DNA of 64,000 bases from an uncultured Bacteroidales bacterium (GTDB lineage: Bacteria; Bacteroidota; Bacteroidia; Bacteroidales; UBA932): positions 62,001 through 126,000 of the forward strand of contig CAKUSP010000005.1 in the NCBI GenBank assembly GCA_934680015.1, in the 5' to 3' direction. Within the stretch, counting starts at the first letter, position 1; each line of letters starts with the position of its first letter. Shown one piece after another: positions 28,544 through 34,653 of this stretch. A program made the position numbers and the translations under genes. The notes below the pieces were generated by a model. That model ran no database searches. It saw only the letters and a program-made list of their open reading frames with translations, and was not told the origin of the DNA.

Positions 28544-29011
28544 ATGAAAAGAATTGTTTTAGCCGTTATGGCTGCGCTTGTGCTTTGCGCTTGCCCTTCT
28601 TATGCTAAGAAGGCGAAAAAAACTGCTGAAGTGACTTTTGAAGTAAGCATGCATTGTAAGAAATGTGCTGATAAGATTACGGAGAATGTGGGGTTTGAAA
28701 AAGGTGTCATGGATTTAAAGGTGGATATGGCAGGAAAGACTGTTTATATCAAGTATAATCCAGATAAGACCAATCCTGAAACTCTGAAAAAAGCGATAGA
28801 AAAGCTTGGCTATTCCGCTGAGATTAAAGCGGCCTCTAATGCTTGTTCTGATAAGCCATGTTGCAAAAATGGTGATTCTGGATGTAAAGATAAATGTTGT
28901 AAAAAGTCTGACCCCGAATGTAAAGAAAAGTGCTGTAAGAAGAATGAGTGCGCGCAAAAAGACACTTGTCATAAGAAAGGATGTGCTGAGCCAGATAAAT
29001 GTTGCCAGTAG
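28544..29011 (+). CDS. HMA-domain metal-binding protein with Cys-rich tail
   Basis: The 155-residue protein has a signal peptide (about 1-21). A heavy-metal-associated domain (about 25-95) has the binding motif MHCKKCADKI and the ferredoxin-like ending IEKLGYSAEI. The tail has repeated Cys-Cys units (DKPCC, DKCCK, EKCCKK, PDKCC). HMA domains bind Cu(I) or related ions, and the tail likely adds sequestration capacity. It lies 17 bases after the GH2 gene and before a terminator. Together with the HYC_CC_PP protein and the TonB receptor it suggests a soft-metal handling locus. Confidence 0.82.
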   Translation: MKRIVLAVMAALVLCACPSYAKKAKKTAEVTFEVSMHCKKCADKITENVGFEKGVMDLKVDMAGKTVYIKYNPDKTNPETLKKAIEKLGYSAEIKAASNACSDKPCCKNGDSGCKDKCCKKSDPECKEKCCKKNECAQKDTCHKKGCAEPDKCCQ

Positions 29012-29035
29012 TTTTTTGCAATAAGGAAAATTGGG

Positions 29036-29081
29036 GTCCCCAGACCGCTGTTATGGCGATTTGGGGACTATTTTGTTTTTT
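29036..29081 (+). terminator. terminator after the HMA gene
   Basis: GTCCCCA (29036-29042) pairs with TGGGGAC (29062-29068) with internal secondary pairing. It is followed by the T-rich TATTTTGTTTTTT. It closes the metal/GH2 transcript and marks the left side of the toxin region. Confidence 0.7.
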
Positions 29082-29102
29082 AATTATTTGTTATGTAGAT
29101 GA

Positions 29103-29264
29103 TATATATATGCTGTATATAATGGAGAAAAACAATCCATTCCCGTATGGGTATATAGTTATACTTTAGATGACTTAAAGAGGTATAATTGGGTGGGTCC
29201 ATTCCCAGATGAATCGGGAACGATTAAAATAGAAAAATTTGAATATGAAATACAAGAAATTTGA
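29103..29264 (+). pseudogene. C-terminal fragment of an immunity-type lipoprotein
   Basis: The frame from just after a TGA (29100-29102) to the TGA at 29262-29264 reads YNGEKQSIPVWVYSYTLDDL and then KRYNWVGPFPDESGTIKIEK. It ends in FEYEIQEI. This is a clear homologue of the C-terminus of the intact lipoprotein at 31795-32343 (YTLEDLERYNW..PFPDESGTIKIEKFEY). No start codon or signal peptide precedes it, so it is the tail of a lost immunity gene. Confidence 0.75.
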
Positions 29265-29277
29265 TAATCTTCACTGA

Positions 29278-29322
29278 TACACCTATGACGATGTCAAAAA
29301 TCGAATCAAGAAAACGACTTAA
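29278..29322 (+). pseudogene. Rhs YD-repeat fragment next to thyA
   Basis: The bases encode [14 protein letters not shown] and a stop, a typical YD repeat unit of Rhs proteins, starting directly after an in-frame stop. The stop codon overlaps the thyA stop on the other strand. The matching position near the second thyA holds a related unit (33652-33771). Confidence 0.7.
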
Positions 29323-30113
29323 ACTGCTACAGGAGCCTTTATGGCAGGATAAGGGTCGTATCCTTCTAATTTAAAATCATCGTATTTAAAGTCAAAGAGA
29401 TTTTTGACATCTGGATTAAGTATCATACGGGGAAGTTTACGCGGAGTTCGGCTTAATTGTTCCTTAACCTGTTCAAAATGATTCAAGTAAATGTGAGTGT
29501 CTCCTGTGGTATGGATGAATTCACCTGGCTTTAAATCACACACTTGCGCTATCATCAGGGTTAGAAGTGCGTAGGAGGCTATATTGAATGGAACGCCAAG
29601 GAAAGTGTCTGCACTGCGCTGATATAATTGGCAAGAAAGACGTCCATTGGCCACATAGAATTGAAATAGGCAATGACATGGGGGAAGAGCCATCTTGTCT
29701 ATCTCTGCAGGATTCCATGCACATACTAGCATTCGCCTAGAATCCGGATGATTTTTTATTAAATCAAGAACTTGGGATAATTGATCGACACTTCCGCCGT
29801 TAGGAGTGGGAAAACTTCTCCATTGGTGTCCATAGACAGGGCCTAAATCTCCGTTTTTGTCTGCCCACTCATTCCAGATTGAAACGCCGTGCTCTTGTAG
29901 ATAGCGAACATTAGTATCTCCGCTGATGAACCATAACAACTCGTAGATAATGGATTTAAGGTGTACTTTTTTAGTGGTTAAAAGAGGAAAGCCTTCGGAA
30001 AGGTCGAATCGCATCTGGTGCCCGAAGATACTTTTGGTGCCTACTCCGGTACGATCTGTCTTTACCGTGCCTTTGTCCATAATAAGTTGTAAGAGGTCTA
30101 GATATTGTTTCAT
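29319..30113 (-). CDS. thyA: thymidylate synthase (intact copy)
   Basis: ThyA makes dTMP from dUMP with methylene-tetrahydrofolate. The 264-residue protein has exactly the E. coli length, with R21 in KTDRTGVGT, the catalytic cysteine C146 in LPPCHC, the dUMP-binding [17 protein letters not shown] and a full C-terminus ending in APVAV. The start MKQYLDL is complete. The other copy, at 33828-34616, differs by only two bases over the shared coding region. This copy feeds dihydrofolate to folA and is the one likely expressed. Confidence 0.95.
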   Translation of the reverse strand: MKQYLDLLQLIMDKGTVKTDRTGVGTKSIFGHQMRFDLSEGFPLLTTKKVHLKSIIYELLWFISGDTNVRYLQEHGVSIWNEWADKNGDLGPVYGHQWRSFPTPNGGSVDQLSQVLDLIKNHPDSRRMLVCAWNPAEIDKMALPPCHCLFQFYVANGRLSCQLYQRSADTFLGVPFNIASYALLTLMIAQVCDLKPGEFIHTTGDTHIYLNHFEQVKEQLSRTPRKLPRMILNPDVKNLFDFKYDDFKLEGYDPYPAIKAPVAV

Positions 30114-30419
30114 TGCTTGGTATGTATTCTCTAAAGTGTGAAGTTAACCAATTTTGAAATTTTGAGCAAATTATAATCCGTCAAGTGGTAGTAGATGAGT
30201 GAGGCTTCTCAAAAAGAGTAAAAAGATGGACATTTTACTCTTTTTTAGATGAAAGACAATTCCAAGAAGATGACCACAAAACTTTCAAAGTCTTCTACAG
30301 AGAACTACGATGCAGAAAAAGTTGCTTTTTACAATTGGACAGAGTGGCTATTGTAGTACATATTTTGATATGAAAGTATTATTTCATACCTTAGTCAAAT
30401 AATTCAAAACCACATTGAT
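30114..30419. other. spacer between thyA and the Rhs gene
   Basis: The 306-base spacer carries the divergent promoters of thyA and the Rhs gene. It includes a perfect 13-base inverted repeat with a 9-base loop (30211-30223 with 30233-30245, AAAAAGAGTAAAA), a 7-base inverted repeat at 30369-30388 (TATGAAA/TTTCATA) and the left copy of a 17-base direct repeat (30266-30282). No ORF is supported. Confidence 0.6.
30266..30282 (+). repeat. 17-base direct repeat, left copy
   Basis: The sequence GAAGATGACCACAAAAC is repeated perfectly at 34605-34621. The bases beyond diverge completely (TTTCAAAG here, ATAAACAA there). The two copies are 4,339 bases apart and bracket the Rhs/immunity genes together with the truncated thyA, like an attachment-site or insertion-junction repeat. 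Confidence 0.7.
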
Positions 30420-31793
30420 ATGCGGCACTTTAAACTATTTATAGTTTGTCTATCGACGATTTTTATACAAGCAACGTATGCACAAGATTTCAGGGTTGGT
30501 GAGCCGCAGCGGGAAAGTGTGGTTATACGGCATAAGAATGGGGAGGAATTGAGTGAGACTTTGTATCTTGGAGGCGATGCATATAATGCACCGATGATGT
30601 GGCGAAGTGGAAGAAGTGATTGGCAGATAGGAAGAGATTATTTAGGGAGTGTAAAACAGATAGTGGCTCCAGATGGGGCATTGTCAGGGGATTATAGTTA
30701 TGACCCATGGGGTAGGATGAGGAGAAAGTATAGCCTTGAAGTCTATGAAATGGGGAAAGAGCCGGATTTGTTCATCGGACGAGGATACACGGGACATGAG
30801 CATTTGACACAGTTCGGGCTAATCAATATGAACGCGAGACTATATGACCTACTTCTTGGAAGGTTCTTAAGTCCAGATCCTTATGTGCAAGCTCCAGATT
30901 TTACTCAGAACTTCAATCGTTATTCATACGCTCTTAATAATCCATTGAAATACATGGATGAAGATGGGGAGTGGATAGTGTTAACAACCATGATATGGAC
31001 TCCCATAACTTTGATAACAGGGTGTTTAATCCCATTAATTACAAGCGTCTCTAATCCAAATAAGGCTAAGTCACAACTTAAACAAGCATGGACTAAGTAC
31101 GGACAAGTTCTTGGAAATGCCGCAAAGATAGACGCTGGATGGTTCCGCTCCGATCCTCATAAGAATTTTTGGGGAAGAGCAGGTGAAGTAGTATCTCATT
31201 TTACTTGGCAATTCACACAGGAAACAATAGGAAATACAATGCAAGGTGGATGGAATTTATTAGGTGGTATTAAAAGTGTGGAATCTTATGGAGGGGCAAC
31301 AGTGGCACAAACATATAAAGAAGAATGGGGTGCTGTCACATTAGGGAGCTATATTACTGGATGTAGAGATATATCCGCATCACCTAAGAATGTATTGTTT
31401 CAGCACGAGTATGGACATTATTTGCAAAGCCAGAAGTCGGGGATTGCATACTTGACAAGGTATGGAATACCAAGTGCGCTTAGTAAAGACCCTCATGATA
31501 ATCATCCGGTTGAGCAAGATGCTAATATAAGGGCATTTAATTATTTTATGAATAATGAAAGTGGATTTACTCCAAGTGATTGGAAGGAGAAACTTTTAGA
31601 AAATGAAGAATATGGATGGAGTAATCCATTTGTGGGGTATTCATTAGATAACCCATCAGATGTTGCAGCACTTTTGACATTATCAAATGGCATCGTTAAT
31701 CCTTCTCCGTGGGATTATCTTTCAAGTATTACTTTAGTAGGAGTAATTATTTCAGGGCTAATTAATTCATCAAGAGATAAAACAAAGTATTAA
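30420..31793 (+). CDS. short Rhs protein with HExxH (zincin-like) C-terminal tip
   Basis: The 457-residue protein has a signal peptide (about 1-21, MRHFKLFIVCLSTIFIQATY). A single YD-type unit, DYSYDPWGRMRRK, comes next. The Rhs-associated core (about 122-190) carries ARLYDLLLGRFLSPDPYVQ and RYSYALNNPLKYMDEDGE. A variable tip of about 265 residues follows, with a hydrophobic stretch and the metalloprotease-like HEYGH (H329, E330, H333). The candidate third ligand is E365 in HPVEQDAN. Full Rhs proteins are far longer, so this is a mini-Rhs carrying its own export signal. The following lipoprotein starts 1 base after its stop, as expected for an immunity gene. Confidence 0.75.
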   Translation: MRHFKLFIVCLSTIFIQATYAQDFRVGEPQRESVVIRHKNGEELSETLYLGGDAYNAPMMWRSGRSDWQIGRDYLGSVKQIVAPDGALSGDYSYDPWGRMRRKYSLEVYEMGKEPDLFIGRGYTGHEHLTQFGLINMNARLYDLLLGRFLSPDPYVQAPDFTQNFNRYSYALNNPLKYMDEDGEWIVLTTMIWTPITLITGCLIPLITSVSNPNKAKSQLKQAWTKYGQVLGNAAKIDAGWFRSDPHKNFWGRAGEVVSHFTWQFTQETIGNTMQGGWNLLGGIKSVESYGGATVAQTYKEEWGAVTLGSYITGCRDISASPKNVLFQHEYGHYLQSQKSGIAYLTRYGIPSALSKDPHDNHPVEQDANIRAFNYFMNNESGFTPSDWKEKLLENEEYGWSNPFVGYSLDNPSDVAALLTLSNGIVNPSPWDYLSSITLVGVIISGLINSSRDKTKY

Positions 31794-31794
31794 G

Positions 31795-32343
31795 ATGAAA
31801 AAGTTTATATTTATTGTTACTTGTTTATTTTTATTATCTGGATGTGACGATTTAAAAGAAGCATGGATTATTTATAAATACAGACCTCATCATAAATTTT
31901 ATGTTAACAATCAATCAGGCAGGCAGATATATGGCGTAGGGGCTCCTATTGGAAAGACAAGAAATGGATATGATGTATGTCACACAAAAGATATATTATC
32001 ATCGGAGATGTGGATAGAAGGGATTATATATATTGATAAAAATAATAAAAGAATTATAGATATAGAAAAGGAACATATAAATAATATATTTGGATTAAGC
32101 TTTTATACGCGCTATGAGGATATTGTGCCATACGATGATGATGGTATTATTGCTTATATTAAGATATTTTACATGAGCGATTTATATGAGATTTATTATG
32201 GAAAAACGGATGTGCTTCCATATTGGAGATATGAATACACACTCGAGGATTTGGAGCGTTATAACTGGAAGGTTCCATTCCCAGATGAATCGGGAACGAT
32301 TAAAATAGAGAAATTCGAATATAGGATAAAGGAAGGAGAATAA
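31795..32343 (+). CDS. putative immunity lipoprotein 1
   Basis: The 182-residue protein has a lipoprotein signal (IVTCLFLLSGCDD, acylated Cys at about 17). The soluble domain ends in YTLEDLERYNWKVPFPDESG and a TIKIEKFEY tail. The tail matches the broken copy at 29103-29264 and is similar in plan to the ends of the two lipoproteins downstream. Its start lies 1 base past the Rhs stop, so translation is probably coupled. I infer that it protects against the zincin-like tip; no fold or enzyme motif is recognised. Confidence 0.6.
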   Translation: MKKFIFIVTCLFLLSGCDDLKEAWIIYKYRPHHKFYVNNQSGRQIYGVGAPIGKTRNGYDVCHTKDILSSEMWIEGIIYIDKNNKRIIDIEKEHINNIFGLSFYTRYEDIVPYDDDGIIAYIKIFYMSDLYEIYYGKTDVLPYWRYEYTLEDLERYNWKVPFPDESGTIKIEKFEYRIKEGE

Positions 32344-32352
32344 CTTAATATT

Positions 32353-32478
32353 GTGAATTGTTTAGTTGATGTTGACAACCATGATTATTATTGGACAGAA
32401 TATACTGCTGTTAGATATGCGTATGATTATTTTAATAAAAATAAAATAATGTATCATGAAAATTTGCCTACGAAATAA
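32353..32478 (+). pseudogene. remnant of a second toxin tail
   Basis: The 41-codon frame opened by GTG reads DNHDYYWTEYTAVRYAYDYF and then NKNKIMY. It aligns with the region after the HExxH motif of the intact Rhs tip (DNHPVEQDANIRAFNYF), keeping D-N-H, the Glu and the A-x(3)-A-[FY]-x-YF pattern. It ends inside the start of the next lipoprotein gene, overlapping it by 23 bases. I infer that it is the tail of a lost zincin-type toxin whose immunity gene survives. Confidence 0.5.
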
Positions 32479-33076
32479 AATTTATGTTTTTTTTGTTCTC
32501 TGCTTCTGCATTACTTCTTGTCGTGATTTGTTACTTCACTATTATGCTGAAAGATCAATAGCTATAAAAGAAGTTAACGAGAGTAATAGTGATGTTGTAT
32601 TTTTGGTTCCTTTAAATTCTAATAAAATTACAAGAATACAATGGGGAAAACCATATTTTTCATGGGTCAGTGATCGCTTTCGATGGATTGATATGGACCA
32701 ATTGGATATTTCAGATACGACTATGATTAATTATGCTTTGACTAGTGTATATGGCGATAACGGAATAGTAAAAACTGGAAAAGACAAATCAGTTTGGACA
32801 TATTATTCAACAATTGAAGAGATGATGCCTTATGATACGATGCGTGTTTTTGTATATGATGGGTTATTTAGACAAGATCCATATGGTCCATTAGCTGGTA
32901 ATTTGGTCCCTATTGAAAACGATTTATATTTTGTGCGGTATGATATATCAATTGAGGATGCACGAAAATTAATTAATGAAAAAGGAGAATTAGAAATTCA
33001 TTTTCCGCCAAATGAGAGAATGAAAAACATAAAAATGTGGCCAAGATATGAAGAAGTTATATCAGTTAATTATTAA
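32456..33076 (+). CDS. putative immunity lipoprotein 2
   Basis: The 206-residue protein has a lipoprotein signal with lipobox CITSC (Cys at about 22). The C-terminus YFVRYDISIEDARKLINEKG, then GELEIHFPP and IKMWPRYEEVIS, is nearly the same as that of lipoprotein 3, while the N-terminal two thirds differ. It is preceded by a toxin-tail remnant and overlaps lipoprotein 3 by 29 bases. I infer an orphan immunity protein; the function is not shown by sequence. Confidence 0.55.
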   Translation: MKICLRNKIYVFFVLCFCITSCRDLLLHYYAERSIAIKEVNESNSDVVFLVPLNSNKITRIQWGKPYFSWVSDRFRWIDMDQLDISDTTMINYALTSVYGDNGIVKTGKDKSVWTYYSTIEEMMPYDTMRVFVYDGLFRQDPYGPLAGNLVPIENDLYFVRYDISIEDARKLINEKGELEIHFPPNERMKNIKMWPRYEEVISVNY

Positions 33077-33620
33077 GAATTTAATTGGGCTATCACTTTT
33101 GTTGTGTTTTTGCTCGTGTGACGAACCGATCAAATATGATTATGAAGAAATTCTATACTTTTTCAAGAATGATACGGATCAAGATGTCGTATTTTTATTT
33201 TTTTATAATAATGGCGAAGTAGATATAGATTATGATTCTTTAGATACCACAATCGTTAACTGTTTTCGGCATTCACATTGTTGTGTTGTTCCTGCTAGAA
33301 ATTATTTAAATTGTTATATTGGATATGATACGTTAAAAAAAATGTTTTCGAGTGGTCAATATATTAGAGTATTCGTAAGTGATATGAATGACTATTATCA
33401 TCCGCGTGAGTGGTGTAAAAAAGATAGCTATTTTGTTAGATATGATATATCAATTGAGGATGCACGGAAATTAATTAATGGCAATGGAGAATTGGAGATT
33501 CATTATCCTCCAGATGAGAGGATGAAGGATATAAAAATGTGGCCGAAGTACGAAGATGTTATTTCGGAATATGGTAATATCTCAATAGACAATGAAAAGA
33601 GAAATTCTAACGTACAATGA
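33048..33620 (+). CDS. putative immunity lipoprotein 3
   Basis: The 190-residue protein has a lipoprotein signal (IGLSLLLCFCSCDEP). The C-terminal segment YFVRYDISIEDARKLINGNG and IHYPPDERMKDIKMWPKYED is shared with lipoprotein 2. The ATG at 33048 lies within the preceding gene, in another frame. The shared end also exists at DNA level (32935-33060 and 33425-33555), so the two genes arose by tandem duplication or recombination at their 3' ends with replacement of the middle. Confidence 0.55.
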   Translation: MKKLYQLIIKNLIGLSLLLCFCSCDEPIKYDYEEILYFFKNDTDQDVVFLFFYNNGEVDIDYDSLDTTIVNCFRHSHCCVVPARNYLNCYIGYDTLKKMFSSGQYIRVFVSDMNDYYHPREWCKKDSYFVRYDISIEDARKLINGNGELEIHYPPDERMKDIKMWPKYEDVISEYGNISIDNEKRNSNVQ

Positions 33621-33651
33621 CTATATTGAGAATTAATAAAATAGAAACGAT

Positions 33652-33771
33652 ATGAAAATCAATTTAATAGCAATCATAACAAGTATTTTGCTAGTAAGCG
33701 CAGCTACCGATAATGTGGTAGAATATACCTACGACGATGCGGGGAATCGTATAGAAAAGACTAAGAATTAG
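33652..33771 (+). CDS. 39-residue secreted YD-repeat micropeptide or Rhs remnant
   Basis: The frame encodes a signal-peptide-like start (MKINLIAIITSILLVSAAT) followed directly by one YD unit, EYTYDDAGNRIEKTKN, and a stop. It looks like an Rhs gene reduced to its two ends. It may be dead, or it may serve as a recombination seed for new toxin tips. The DNA beyond the stop (VFEYEIQEI in one frame) matches the end of the lipoprotein fragment at 29103-29264. Confidence 0.5.
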   Translation: MKINLIAIITSILLVSAATDNVVEYTYDDAGNRIEKTKN

Positions 33772-33827
33772 GGTATTTTTTAGTCTTTGAATATGAAATA
33801 CAGGAAATCGAATCGAGAGACAAGCGG

Positions 33828-34616
33828 TTATACTGCCACAGGAGCTTTTATGGCAGGATAAGGGTCGTATCCTTCTAATTTAAAATCCTCGTATTTAAAG
33901 TCAAAGAGATTTTTGACATCTGGATTAAGTATCATACGGGGAAGTTTACGCGGAGTTCGGCTTAATTGTTCCTTAACCTGTTCAAAATGATTCAAGTAAA
34001 TGTGAGTGTCTCCTGTGGTATGGATGAATTCACCTGGCTTTAAATCACACACTTGCGCTATCATCAGGGTTAGAAGTGCGTAGGAGGCTATATTGAATGG
34101 AACGCCAAGGAAAGTGTCTGCACTGCGCTGATATAATTGGCAAGAAAGACGTCCATTGGCCACATAGAATTGAAATAGGCAATGACATGGGGGAAGAGCC
34201 ATCTTGTCTATCTCTGCAGGATTCCATGCACATACTAGCATTCGCCTAGAATCCGGATGATTTTTTATTAAATCAAGAACTTGGGATAATTGATCGACAC
34301 TTCCGCCGTTAGGAGTGGGAAAACTTCTCCATTGGTGTCCATAGACAGGGCCTAAATCTCCGTTTTTGTCTGCCCACTCATTCCAGATTGAAACGCCGTG
34401 CTCTTGTAGATAGCGAACATTAGTATCTCCGCTGATGAACCATAACAACTCGTAGATAATGGATTTAAGGTGTACTTTTTTAGTGGTTAAAAGAGGAAAG
34501 CCTTCGGAAAGGTCGAATCGCATCTGGTGCCCGAAGATACTTTTGGTGCCTACTCCGGTACGATCTGTCTTTACCGTGCCTTTGTCCATAATAAGTTGTA
34601 AGAGGAAGATGACCAC
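33828..34616 (-). pseudogene. thyA: thymidylate synthase, 5'-truncated duplicate
   Basis: Compared with the copy at 29319-30113, identity runs from the stop codon to base 34605 with two differences only (one silent, one changing Asp to Glu near the C-terminus). The first seven codons and the whole upstream region are replaced. A GTG at 34614-34616 would give MVIFL joined in frame to LQLIMDKG. All catalytic residues remain, so the protein might work if expressed, but the native promoter is lost. I therefore call it a probable pseudogene. Confidence 0.7.
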
Positions 34617-34621
34617 AAAAC
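34605..34621 (+). repeat. 17-base direct repeat, right copy
   Basis: GAAGATGACCACAAAAC is identical to 30266-30282. On its left it abuts the broken 5' end of the second thyA (AAGAG). On its right is the upstream region of the secreted metallopeptidase-like gene. Confidence 0.7.
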
Positions 34622-34653
34622 ATAAACAAAATTTTTCATATATTTACGGCAAT

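Larger units (their letters stand above)
30283..34621 (+). mobile_element. putative inserted toxin-immunity island flanked by 17-base repeats
   Basis: One copy of the 17-base repeat plus everything between forms a unit of 4,339 bases: a short Rhs protein with a zincin-like tip, three lipoproteins, a toxin-tail remnant, a YD-repeat micropeptide and a 5'-truncated thyA. No integrase, transposase or replication gene is inside, so any mobility would depend on recombination in trans or on the 0.77-kb thyA direct repeat. Base composition of the lipoprotein genes is more AT-rich than the housekeeping genes nearby. That this is one inserted unit is an inference. Confidence 0.45.

Noticed and set aside
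32935..33555. Repeated lipoprotein 3' ends considered as a CRISPR-like or tandem repeat array
   Set aside because: Only two units, both coding and in frame, with changes that preserve protein sequence. They are paralogous gene ends.
34459..34653. In-frame upstream extension of the secreted peptidase gene into the second thyA
   Set aside because: The extension is antisense to thyA and has no signal peptide before it; the ATG at 34654 begins a clear signal peptide.
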